From Edolisoma coerulescens (Eukaryota > Chordata > Aves > Passeriformes > Campephagidae), in contig VWZW01001748.1 in assembly GCA_013397115.1 (NCBI GenBank), positions 1,154,850 to 1,218,849 of the forward strand: DNA of 64,000 nt. Direction: 5' to 3'. The notes beneath the pieces were generated by a model, which was not told where the DNA came from, did not search any database, and was given only the letters and a program-made list of their open reading frames with translations. A program made the position numbers and the translations under genes. Shown here in pieces: positions 11,676-22,595 of this stretch; within the stretch, counting starts at the first letter, position 1; every line of letters begins with the position of its first letter.

Positions 11676-12813
11676 TCCTTTCTAATACACTTTCTCAGAC
11701 ACTGAGTGTTTCTGCTCATAAAGGGTTTAACTGGCTTCTGGGGGAGAATGATCGCAGTAGCAAGTGCTGTAAGTGGCAGACACAGGTCTTCAGTTTTCTG
11801 TAGCTAAGTCTGTCTCCGTTTTTGTACATCAGAACAGCCTTTAAATATGAAAAGTAAAATACCCATAATGCACTGTGACAAAAAGCATTTATATTGTGAT
11901 CTCTAAGTGACTATATTCTAGAGCATTAGACATGTTTTTTTTAAATATTATTTGGCTTAAAAAATAGCTTTTACATCTGATTTTTGACTTCCATTTGCAA
12001 TAGGGTTCTTGTATGCAGAAATACATAGAGAAAGCTTTCTGCTTCTGAAGCTGAGCTTTACTCCCTGCCATAGCATCCTGGCTGTCCATAGGATAGACCA
12101 GGTGGTGCAAAGAGCCTTTGGCAGGACCAATGGGCCTGTGAAGCCCTTAGGACTCTATCCCTGTCTTTTATCATTCTTCTGTTAATAAATATCAAAGATA
12201 CAGGTCAAGGCTTGCTTCTTGCCCTGTGTTTGATCACATCAAACCAAATTCAATTAATCATGACCTGAGAAACTGTTTTGGGGCACCAGAACTCAGGACA
12301 GAATTTTGCTGAAGCTGTACCTAAACCTCCTTCTCTTTTGTGGAATATGCCAAGCTAACATTTGGCCGAAGAGGCCAGTACAAAGCTGTTTTTTGCAGCT
12401 GATCTCAATGCAATAGCAGAAATTGGCTGAATCCCACGTTTATATGGTTTCCCACTTTGAACCACATCAAAGGAAAATGCTAATTCCCTGAGAGAAGGCA
12501 GGATGTTTAGGTTCTTGGCTGGTGCTGTTTTCAAATCAGGTAATTTAATGAAACTAGACAGAAGGAAAATTGGCTTATGATTGTGCCTTTGGAAAGGGAT
12601 AAATAAAAGGCTTTGCACCAAGATATCTTCCCTGAAGATGCAACACTGTATCTGACTATCACAAACCAGCAGATTGAAATTCAAAACTGAATCTGTTTGT
12701 ACTGAAAAGAAATACAGTATTTTCCCTCCTTAGTAGGAAGAAGTAATTATTTTAATACGCACCATAGCTGTGTACATTAAGCTTTTAACTTAGAAAAAAA
12801 AACAAGGGGGAAA

Positions 12814-12845
12814 GGAGAGGAGAGGAGAGGAGAGGAGAGGAGAGG
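12814..12845. repeat. (GGAGA)n microsatellite
   Basis: About 6.4 perfect copies of GGAGA. The same motif occurs in the opposite orientation, as TCCTC, at 53502-53536. Likely polymorphic in length. Confidence 0.95.
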
Positions 12846-13027
12846 CTCAGAATGCTAAAAAATGTATCTTTTCTGCATACATCTAGAAGAAAATTAAAAA
12901 AAAATTTAAAAAAACTCCCAGCTCTCTTTTTGTAGTGTTTTAAATTCACTTGATATGTACTTATCAGAAACGAGAATAATGTAACTCCACCAGAACAATA
13001 AAAGAGAACCTATAAAAAAGGCCCTAA

Positions 13028-13171
13028 GCTGTCACCTGCTGAAAATGAATGGGCCAAGTGTGTGGAGCAGCATCCATAGGTAGGGATTCCTGACTGATCC
13101 GTCTGTGCTTCCAGGGGCCTCCAGGAGCCGCCTGGCCAACTGACCAGATAATCAGAGTGGCAGGTGACAGC
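13028..13171. repeat. 12-bp inverted repeat bounding a GC-richer patch
   Basis: GCTGTCACCTGC at 13028-13039 and its exact reverse complement GCAGGTGACAGC at 13160-13171 enclose about 120 bases. No target-site duplication is seen outside the arms. An arm pair of this length at this spacing is expected roughly once by chance in a window this size, so a transposon origin is only a possibility. Confidence 0.3.
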
Positions 13172-14999
13172 CCACTAGGTCTCCAGATCTTTATCTGCTG
13201 CCTGCTGTTCAGCAAAACTTGATGAACCCAAGGTAATTTATTTTAAGCAAAATATTTAGTGTTTCAGAATTTTGCATTTTTCAGTGAAACTTAATTTTTG
13301 CTATAAAAACTTCAACTAGCTGAAAGTTGTTCTTCAGTACTCTTTTGAAGGCACTATACAATCTGAACATTATTCAGAGTAATTTAAAGTTGCAGGACTT
13401 TTTTTGTTTGTGTTTTGTGGTGTTGTTTGGCTGGTTTTGTGTGTGGGTTTGTTTTTTATAAATCTGCACATTTTTACTGTATCTATCACTTTAATTGCTA
13501 ATTGCTTATATTGGCTAACACACTCTAGAAAATGCTTTAATTTAATATAGATAAGCAGTGAGGACTTTGCAATTCATCCCTCTACAGGCACACTTTCCTA
13601 TTATAAACTTGATTTTTCTCCAACAATTCAAAGTAAAATAATTGTACTGTCACAAAATTAAATACATATTCTTGGAAGTTTCTGCAGATATATTTTACAG
13701 TTAACAAAAAAGGGATTATCTCTGCTTCTGTGCATTGAAACAAAATATGTTGGAAATTTTTGCAACTCTTAGTGGTAGACTAATGAGGCAGAGTTTTGTA
13801 ACCTCAGTAGAACACTGACAAGTGGAGTAAAACAACCATTTCTGGAACAGATGAACCTTTCATTTTATACGAAATCTCAGCCGTAACTCCATAAACTAGG
13901 TGAACTTCTTGTTTCTTTCTGAATAAAAAGCATGCTGTACCTCTCAAATATTTTACTTTAGTGAAGCTCAACCATGTGGCTCCGTCTCTTAATTTTGTCA
14001 TGATGATTTTTGTGGGTAAATACCTGCAATCCCTGTTGCAAACATTTTGTGTGGTGTTTTGTTACACTTTCCCTGCAGCAGTCAATAAAAAATGAACACA
14101 GATCCAGCAGTGCAGATCTTGACTTCTTAGCTCCAGCTGCTGATGGAGAGTGTGTGGGATCTAACATGTTATAAATGGGGACCAGATGACACTTGTTCCT
14201 TCTGATGCAGAGCAAGGGCACTGACCTCTGTCAGAAAGGCAAGACAGAATTTCAGGATTCATAACATCTTAAACTGCTGCAATAAAATTTGACAGTGTTT
14301 TTCTCTCACAGCCAGAAGCTTGTTTTCACTTTTGCAGTGGTTTGGCTGTACAACAATGCCAACATATTAAGCCTAAAGCTTCCTCCCTAATCACTGGCAC
14401 ACTGGAATGATCGCAGGGACACATCTTTTCTTATCATCCTGGGACTAAAGAATTAACTTTTTGTTTTACTGAAAGAACTTATAAATTTGTAAAAATTAAT
14501 ACTCTGAGCAGAAAAATACACAAATCATATAAATTTGCTTTTATTCTGTTTTTAGAATGAACCATCAATGAATTTTTGAAAAGTCTGTGTGCCTCTGGAT
14601 CAGCAGGTTCCATCCACAAACCTTGCTCATCTCTCCTTGTGATTTCTCATCAATTCTCTTTGAGGACGAATGGTTTGAGTGAGCTTAATTCCGAACTAGG
14701 TGTTCTCAGATAATTTTTCTGATTTTATTATTTCTTATTTTGTTTCACAGAATCACAGAATCTCAGAATTGTTAGTGTTGGAAGGGACCTCTGGAGATCA
14801 TGTGGTCTAACCTCCATGCCACAACAGGGTCACCTAGAGCAGATTTCACAAGAACAGGTGGATTTTGAGTGTCTCCAGGCAGGGAGAATCCGTGACTTCT
14901 CTGGGCAGCCTGTTCCAGTGCTCTGCACCCCTTGGTATAAAGAAGTTCTTATGTTGAGGTGAAACCTCTTGTGTTTATGGCCATTGCTACGTCTCTTAT

Positions 15000-15695
15000 C
15001 ACTGGGCACCCCTGAAAAGAGTCTGGCACCATTCTCTTGGCGCAGTCGAGAAATTTTTATGCAGTAATTAAAGCCCTCTCAGCCTTCTCTTCCTGCACTA
15101 AACAGCCACAGCTCCCTCATCTGAGGAGAGATGCTTCTGACTCCTAATCATCTTTTTGGGCCTCCATTGGACCCTCTCCAGTAGCTCCTTGTCTTTCTTG
15201 AACTGTGGAGACCTGAATAGAACACAATACTCCAGATGTGGCCCAAGCAGAGGGGGAGAATCACCTCCCTCAAACTGCTGGCCACACTCTTCCTGATGCA
15301 GGACCCTACACTTGCCTTTGTTGAACACCTTTAGGTTTCTCTCTGCCCAACTCTCCAACCTATAAAGGTCCCACTGAATGGCAGCACCACCTTCAGGTGT
15401 ATCAGCCACTCCCTCCAGTTTCGTATCATCAGCAAACTTTCTGAGGGCACATTCTATACCTTAGACCAGGTTGTTGAAAAAAAGTTGGATAAGGCTGGAC
15501 CCAGTATTGATCCCTGGGGAATGCCACTGACTAAAACCTTCTAATTAGATTCTACTCTGCTGATCATGATCCTCTGAGCTCTGCCATTCAGCCAGTTCTT
15601 AATTCACCTCACTGCCCATTCATGTAACCTGTATTTCCCAAGTTTACCTATGAGGAGGTTATGGGAGACGTTGTGAAAAGTAGAATCCAGTCCCA
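15000..15695 (-). pseudogene. CR1 ORF2 remnant: reverse transcriptase, middle to C-terminus
   Basis: On the minus strand the RT reads VSHNLLIGKL, then WLNGRAQR, then QGSILGPA, then KFADDTKL-type sequence around 15430. The open frame at 15098-15409 follows, with DTPEGGAAIQ, FNKGKCRVLH and LLERVQ, all recognisable CR1 RT wording. A small deletion joins CRVLH directly to LGPHLEYCV, removing tens of residues. Stops and frame changes interrupt the rest. The copy cannot encode a working enzyme. Confidence 0.85.
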
Positions 15696-15744
15696 CAGTT
15701 TATAGCTTGTTTGACTGAAGTGGCCAGCCTGCTGCCAAAAATTC

Positions 15745-16190
15745 TCTTGTCCTTTTCAGACAGGTGGATCCGATCCCCATCATAAGAGGCTGCAATCATT
15801 AAAGTACAACCCATTGTCATAAAAGCCAAAACCTTGATGACACCAGCAATGAAGCCCGATATTGATCTGCACTATGAGTCTGCTTCTGCCTCTCCCTGTT
15901 TCTCTAACCAGTAAAAATGGATGAGAAGACAACTTGAGCACTGATGTTTTCCACCTGCATCACCAGAGCTTTCTAGTCTTCCTTGATCCTGCCCATTTTT
16001 TGGCTTGAGGTCTCATTTGTACCTACATGAGAAAGTAGTAGCAGTAATATTCTGTGCTTGTAATATTCTTGGAACATGATGGATCTTAACTCCCCGTGGG
16101 CAATGTACTGCTCGTGACTCTCCCTCAGGCCAGCAAATGGGTGCCTCAGTGCCCCTTGATAGAGTCACCCACTACGAGCACTCGATGTTT
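15745..16190 (-). pseudogene. CR1 ORF1 remnant: SGNH/GDSL-type esterase domain
   Basis: The minus strand shows the four landmarks of an SGNH hydrolase, in order. They are VVGDS with the nucleophile-type Ser (codons near 16161-16175), GTNE (about 16012-16023), FGFYDNG (15810-15833) and GDRIHLS, which carries the D-x-x-H block (15758-15778). The reading frame breaks just after GDS, where one base appears to be missing, and several stops follow. Known of the family: the ORF1 proteins of some CR1-group LINEs carry an esterase domain whose role in retrotransposition is not settled. Inferred: this is a decayed copy of that domain, not a host esterase gene, because CR1 RT sequence follows on the same strand. 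Confidence 0.75.
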
Positions 16191-16250
16191 CCTTTCATGA
16201 CAACCACTGTGTGAGTGCAGGTTCTCCTTGTTGGCCTTGCTCATGGATGT

Positions 16251-17924
16251 CTAAAGCCCAAAATTACACATTTGTTATTTTTCTGCTCAAATGTATTTTA
16301 CCACCTAGGTACCACATGAGTAAGAATGTGGTTTAATTTCCATCTGGAAGAAAAAAGATAATTTCCTAATCACCTTTGTTGCAGTTATTAAATAAATCCA
16401 TTTAAATATCTTCTTGTTCTGCCCCTTGGAATACCACTGACCTAGAATACTTATTCTAGTCTTTACTGAATACATTACCCAAAAGATTCTTGGAGAACTA
16501 AAAAACGATTTTAGTAAGCATGACTGCAATGCCATTGGTTTAAACCACTTGTTTTTTCACCCACCTTTGTCAATTAAAGCAAAATGTTTTGATTTTCTGG
16601 CAAATATAATCATGTATATATCTGTACTTCTTGGGACTGCTAACTAAATGAAAGTTCAGTCTCCAAAATTTCTGTCTTTTGAAATATAGTCCATTATTTA
16701 AAGTTCCATTGAACAGAAGAGAAATGTAGATTCATTTTTTTCCCCTGCCCTTCTCCCACAAGGTTTTAGGCTCACACAGAGTTCAGTGATCCTGACAACA
16801 GTCTTTCTTTAGGAGGATCGGGGTGGGAGTCAAGCTCTTCAGCTTTATCAGATTTCCTGTATTATGTTTAAAGCCATAGAAAATTTCATAATTCCTTTTT
16901 TTATTAGAATGAAATCATGCATATATCCTAGCCTGGCTCAAACACTTGGATCCTCATTAAATATTCTTCTGTCTGAATTATTTTCCCTCTGTTATTTTAT
17001 TACCTTCATTCCTTCTATCTTCATTTACATTCACCTTGTGCAAAACTTTTTATAGACAGCTGCATGTCACTGAATGCTTCATTTCAAAGTTTTTTGGCTT
17101 GATTTGAACTTTTCATTTAAAGAAATTTTTGTTGATACATTTGCCCAGTGTAAGCTTAATATACATACAGCTTTTATACACGTGACCTGGGAAATACAGT
17201 TCCCTGGTACACCTTACAAACTCAGTGGTAAATATGTGCAAAAATGCTTTCAGTACCAAGGCTAATTTCTCTTAGCACATTTGAGGTTATTCATGCCAGC
17301 GAAAATACATGTGGTTCAGTTCCAGATAACATCATGTCCTTTGTGAAGCACAGCTACACTGACATCTGAATGTTCTACCAGGTGGACCCATCCGCTTTAT
17401 TTTGCCCAAATGTGGAATGCCCATTGAAGACTCCTCTAAGATTCAGTTTCAAAGGATAGAGGAAGAAACCTTTGATGATGAATTACTTTAAAAAATGTCA
17501 TATCCAAATAATAAAGATCACACAAGTTCTGAAAATATCTTTTTTTGATGTTTTTATGGTTTTTTTGGTTTTCTTTAGATAAGACAGTTGAAGAAAACCT
17601 TATTTTGAGACATTCTGCTTCTAGAAAACTTCCAAATATGAATCCTCTACTACTGAAATCAGTGGGGTTTTGCATTCACTTGGGTAAAAGGAGAATAAAA
17701 CATATTTATATATACGTATAACACACACACATTCGCCCTTTCAGACTGAATCTTCACTGATCTAAAATTCTAATGTAATGAAGGATTTAAATGAATACTT
17801 ATCAATGATATGGTAGCTTTCCCTCTGCCCTAAAGACTGACGAAATTCATTATGCTGAAAACCAGGTTAGAAGTTCAAAGTGTCAACTTCACCTTGAGGC
17901 TTTCACAAGAATTATAATTCTGCC
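16251..17924. other. Unique AT-rich sequence, no gene recognised
   Basis: Open frames at 16864-17055, 17074-17265 and 17436-17675 are Phe/Ile/Lys-rich and show no family resemblance. A short AC run lies near 17720. Nothing else recognised. Confidence 0.55.
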
Positions 17925-18570
17925 ACTGCCCGACAGAAAAGGACCTGGTTGTGCTGGTCAACAGCAGCTGAACATGAGCCAGGTGTGCCCAGGGGGCCAG
18001 GAAGGCTGATGGCAGCTGGCCTGGATCAGCAATAGTGTGGCCAGCAGGACCAGGGCAGGGATTGTCCCCCTTTGCTCAGCACTGGTGAGGCCACAACTCA
18101 AATCCTCTGTCCAGTTCTGGGCCCCTCAGTTCAAGAAAAATATTGAGGTGCTGGAGTGAGTCCAGAGAAAGGAACAGAGCTGCGGAAGGGTCTGGAGCAC
18201 AAGTCTGACTAGGAGCAGCTGAGGGAGCTGGGGATGTTTGGCCTGGAGAAAGGGAGACTGAAGGGAAACCTTATCACTCTCTCCAGCTGCCTGAAAGGAG
18301 GGTGTAGCCAGGCAGGGGTTGGTCTCTTCTCCCAAGTAAGAAGCAATAGGATTAGACAAAATGGTTTTGAGTTGCACCAGGGGAGGTATAGTTTAGATAT
18401 CAGGAAAAAATTCTTCACCAAATGGGTTGTCCAGCGTTGGAACAGGCTGCTCAGGGAAGTGGTAGAGTCACCATCCCTGGACGTGTTTAAAAGACCTGGC
18501 AGTGCTGGGTTAATGGTTGGACTCAATTATGTTAGAGGTCTTTTCCAACCTACACCATTCTATTATAATT
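17925..18570 (+). mobile_element. CR1 LINE 3' fragment
   Basis: Plus-strand CR1, 5'-truncated within the RT. It starts at wording equivalent to EKDLVVLVNSS, continues through the RT C-terminus and ends with the short 3' UTR, TTCCAACCTACACCATTCTA at about 18544-18563. The 3' end is complete apart from the octamer repeat. The internal sequence closely resembles the copy at 54675-55485, so both probably belong to one subfamily. Confidence 0.93.
18234..18530 (+). pseudogene. CR1 RT C-terminal open segment
   Basis: One frame stays open from MFGLEKGRLKGNLITL through GLFSQV, LDIRKKFFTK and REVVESPSLDVFKR, the usual C-terminal CR1 ORF2 sequence, up to the stop at 18576-18578, which lies in the 3' UTR. 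There is no start codon context or promoter. It is only the preserved end of a truncated LINE and should not be annotated as a gene. Confidence 0.85.
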
Positions 18571-19824
18571 GCACTTAGTCATAAGAAGCTGTGGCCTACA
18601 AATGATGGACCCCCTTTGTCTTTCACAGCATTGTTTTTCAGGCTGGCAGGAGCTTTCCTATTGAAAGCTCTTTTCCTCTTTTAGCTTTCATAAACCCTAA
18701 GTGTTTTAATTTTATACAAGCTTAACAAAGAGGATATATTTTTAGAAAAACAACCCTAAATTTGGTTAAGATTCCTGTTGCAGTATGTAAAAAAATCTGC
18801 AAATTATACCAAAGCACCTCTCTGAAAAAATTTCAGATACCTTGGAATCCACAGTGACTTTCATTTACCATGAAGAAAAGAGACTGGAAACTTTGGCTTT
18901 AATCTAGCAGAAGGGGTGCTTTGGATTTGTTTTTCCACATTAGCTGATATAGCATTAAAGGTAAAAATGATTGCTTGCAAATTTTAAACAACTAGAAAAT
19001 ATTTCAGATTTTAATCTAATGGGACTCTTTTATACTTAAAAAATAAAAAAGTCCTCAAAAACAGAAGCTTGAAAAAAATAAAATTTTTTATGATCATCTT
19101 ATGGGATATAAAAGCCAAAATGTTTCTCCTTTCCATTACTATAACTCTCTTTACCATAATCCTTGTAAACAAATGACAGAAGCCAATAATACAGATAATC
19201 ATCTGAGGTCAGTTTTCCAGGAGATATGCCCTAACTTCACCTGTATGTGGTTTTGTTCAGAAAATATTTTACTAATATTTTTTCTTCCCTATCTTCATCA
19301 CAGTATAAGTAAGGATGTCCTAATCAGAACTGGAGCTATTATATGCCACAGCATTAATAATTATCTAGCTAATAATAACTCTAAAGTACATGGAATATTT
19401 TTCAGAGTTAAAAAGGGGTATCAATAACATCTGTAAACCCATACATGTACGCCAAAGTAATGCCTATGAAAAGCTATTAATTTCATACCATTTAAAGTTT
19501 ATAAAATGCTCTCACTAAATTAAAATGAAAATAAATCTCAATAAATTAAAATAGACTGGATCAACATATGAAATAATCAATATGAGTGATGAAAGTCGTC
19601 TTTTTTTTTGTGCATTTCACTGTTTAATCTATATCAATTCTCTTTGAGTCTTTTCTTGTATTTGTAGAAAATATTTCTATTTATTAAAAAGACAAATTAA
19701 AACATAAAGTTTTATTGTGTGGTCCTCAAACCTACCTTCAAACCTCACAGAGAATAATAACACGATGGTGCCTCAATCCAGTTCAGTGAAGCACTTGTAT
19801 CTCTATTGGCTACACGTGGATGTG
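18571..19824. other. Unique AT-rich sequence, no gene recognised
   Basis: Overlapping open frames on both strands at 19011-19427 are AT-rich and show no domain. Nothing else recognised. Confidence 0.55.
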
Positions 19825-19940
19825 GTTTTGAGAAACCTGGTCTAGGTGTCCAGACCATGACAGGAAGGTTACAAGTAGGTGATCTTTGAGGTGCCTTCCA
19901 ACCCAAACCATTCTATGAATATATGATTTTATGCTTCTAT
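19825..19940 (+). mobile_element. CR1 LINE extreme 3' end
   Basis: Plus-strand CR1 tail reading GAAACCTGGTCTAGG, then GGTGCCTTCCAACCCAAACC, ending ATTCTATGAATATATGATTT, a decayed form of the ATTCTATG octamer. Severely 5'-truncated, as most avian CR1 copies are. Confidence 0.88.
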
Positions 19941-22480
19941 AAAAATGTGCCTCCAAGCCATGTAAAATTCTGTAATCAACCATTCCAAATTTGTATTTAT
20001 TATTAAATGTAATGACAACTGAAGTTAAGCAAGTAAAAATAGAGATATTATATTTTTAAAAGTCCATTTACCTTTCTGCCTTGCTGCTATGTGACAAAAT
20101 TTCATGATAGTCTTTAAAATATTGAGAATATCAAACCCCACAACTTTTAAGGAGTGAGCCCTTAAAGTAGTCTGAATCTGAATCTGTTTCTGAAGAATAA
20201 TGATTCAGTCGGTAGGAAACTGGCCCAGAGCTGTGGGCCGGCTGAAGTCCAGAATTTGCTTTGTAATCCAGCTTCCCCACTTTCCCAGCCTGGAAGATTG
20301 CTGGAGTATGACACTTAGCAGAGGAAATCAGGACATTTGGTGGGGCAGGGACAAAACCAAGCATTTAAGTCCTGCCCTGACTGTCACCTGTTGAGAGTCT
20401 CCAACATCCCCCAGTATAGATAAAGCCATGAGGAGTACTAGATATAGTGTAATGCACAGAGAGACACATAGAAAAATAAATTCTTAAAAGTATTACATTG
20501 TCACAATATTAAAAATTTATGGAATCTAAAGTAAATTAGAAAACATACAATATGGAGCTTTTCCTTAAAACAAACAAACAAACAAACAAACAAACAAACT
20601 CAAACCCAACCAAACAAAACCAGAATAAAACAACCAAGAAAAAGAAAAAAAAAGTACTATAATTCCATGTTATCTTCAACACTGACATTTCAGGTCACAA
20701 CTCTGCTGAACAAGATGCAGCAAAACATTGCTTTGTCTTAAGGTGGTGGTGCTGGAAGCAAAATAAACTTTGCCTTGGTTTCCCCTCTGATGCATTTCAC
20801 TTCTTGTGGACAAAGGAGAAGTGCCTTGTCTTCGAGCACCAGTATGACCAGGTTGATGCCTGTTTGGACAGATGTACATCACCCCATATTGCACTATAGA
20901 TATGCCTTCAGGCTACAGTCTAAAAGTTCTGAAATGTCAGGCTTAAAGAACAAGACATTTTTAAATTTTTTTATTTATTCATAAGTTAAGCCAATGCTCT
21001 CTTCTCTTAGTTTTCCTTGATGTTCAGAAGAAGATAGTAATATTTAACCTGGTATTTTGAAAAAAATCATAAGGAAATTACATGTTTTTAAAATGAAAGG
21101 ATCAAAATACAAGCTTGGTCTTAGAACTATTTAAGATTGTGATACCAGTGCGTATATGAGGGCAGCTTGTGCAAATCGAAAACAAACTAGTGTGTTATTT
21201 CAACAATACAAATTTCTTCCAATAAAAAAAAAAGATTTGATATAACAGATGTTTACTGATACAACTATAATTTTCTTCTCCATGAAAGGCTGGTGTATTA
21301 CCACTGAGCATTCACATAAAGAAAACAGCAGTTCAGCTCCCCAATAAATTTCCTCAGTATTATGACTGTCAGGTCAGGTTCATTACTAGAGAAAGAAACA
21401 GTTTGTTTGTAATAGAGTCTTCCACAAATCACCATATCCATCCCACATGTAATATAAATCTAGTTAATATTTCTGTTTGACCTCTGTTGCTTTGGGAAGA
21501 ATATTTTGTCTTGAAAATGCACTACACATAAAGGGCCATTTGACCTTTACCTTCTTTTTTCCCTAGAATAAAAAATTTAGGACTCGTCTCATGCCCTAAA
21601 ATATTTATGAATTTTGTTTGTTTAGTGCTCGCACTTTCAGTCAAGATCAGGGTGTCCTTTGATTACTGATCAGATTGAGCTGTTGTGAATGGGTCAGCGC
21701 CAGATTTTCAGAACAGAGTCAGGAGAATTCTTATGCATTGAAGACTTTCTCACCTGCTATGGTAATAATGTAGTTTGCAAGATGTTCATGCTTCTGTGTC
21801 ACTTAGTAACTTGTTGATTCAATTGTTAAAACTTGCTAGGCAGAATGCTATTCATCAATAGAATGAATTTGCCCCAAGAACGATCTTGAGGAATCTGTTA
21901 TAATCTGTTGCCTGGCAAAAAAGAAATCAAATAATTGTTTGAGTGGATTCAGTGAGACTCATTTCTAGAATTTTGTGTGCTTGGTCTAGGGTTCACAGTC
22001 TGCAGACTGCTGACATACCCTGATAAGATATGAGAGTATTGCATTAGAAATCTTGATATCTGCTCTGTCTATAAGTTTTGCTTGATCAAATAATTAGACA
22101 GCATCTGATAACAGTTCTTAAAGCTAAAAGAGAAAGTTAAGGTTCCAGCTCTTATATGCAAATGTGTGTTTTCTCCACCCTGGCAAGGGACACACTTTGA
22201 TTTTCTTTTTCCTGCCTTTAGCCCCTCAAAGCATTAACCTTTTTTTTTTTTGAGCTGCATGAGAAAACAACAGTACACAAGTAACTGAAACCTTCTTTCA
22301 GGAGTTGGAAGATGTGGGTCTGCAGGCCCTGAACCTGAGGGACAAGCTGAACAGAGTGATAAACTTCTGATTTTTCTTATGAATACTCTTGCACTGATGT
22401 GTTGCGGGGTGGAGAGACAATTGCCATCAAAGCCAGTTGAGTGAGGTTACCAAAATCTTGCATTACTGTTTAAAAATAAG
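19941..22480. other. Unique AT-rich sequence with (AAAC)n
   Basis: No gene recognised. The minus-strand frame at 20131-20364 ends in an acidic Ser/Asp stretch (SSETDSDSDYFK) that looks protein-like, but no splice sites or homologues support it. The (AAAC)n run is at 20567-20599, followed by A-rich low-complexity sequence to 20655. Confidence 0.5.
20567..20599. repeat. (AAAC)n microsatellite
   Basis: About eight perfect copies of AAAC, followed by degenerate CAAAC/ACCAA sequence. Confidence 0.95.
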
Positions 22481-22595
22481 CACGGCCAAGGAGTTGAGGA
22501 AGGTGATTCTCCCTCTCTACCCTGCTCTTATAAGACTCTGCCTGGAGTATTGCGTCCTGTCCTGGGATCCACAGCACAAGAAATATCTCTCAGGT
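22481..22595 (+). mobile_element. Small CR1 LINE RT fragment
   Basis: The stretch reads like the CR1 RT segment around GDSPSLPCS and the following tyrosine/leucine-rich part: GTGATTCTCCCTCTCTACCC, then GACTCTGCCTGGAGTATTGC. It lacks the 3' UTR, so it is an internal piece, probably left by later deletion of the rest. Confidence 0.75.

Larger units (their letters stand above)
11676..14744. other. Unique sequence, no gene recognised
   Basis: No gene recognised. It contains the (GGAGA)n microsatellite at 12814-12845 and a GC-richer patch at about 13025-13210 bounded by a 12-bp inverted repeat. T- and G-rich low-complexity sequence occurs near 13400-13460. Confidence 0.5.
14745..16250 (-). mobile_element. 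CR1 LINE, internally deleted copy with ORF1 esterase and ORF2 RT remnants
   Basis: On the minus strand the element runs from about 16250 down to 14745. It ends with CR1-type CACAGAATCACAGAAT octamers and the family's 3' UTR wording (GTTGGAAGGGACCTCTGGAG on the plus strand). From the 5' side it holds an SGNH/GDSL-esterase-like block (16190-15745), then, after an abrupt junction near 15690-15700, the middle and C-terminal reverse transcriptase, then the 3' UTR. The endonuclease domain and the N-terminal RT are missing, so this copy has an internal deletion relative to a full CR1. Frameshifts and stops show it is dead. CR1 membership of the 3' part is near certain. Assigning the esterase block to CR1 ORF1 relies on the known esterase domain of CR1-group ORF1 proteins. 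Confidence 0.9.

Noticed and set aside
12355..12684. 109-codon minus-strand frame
   Set aside because: Its composition and lack of any domain fit chance; no splice or start context supports it.
18126..18526. Overlapping minus-strand frames in the CR1 copy
   Set aside because: They are antisense shadows of the plus-strand CR1 reverse transcriptase.
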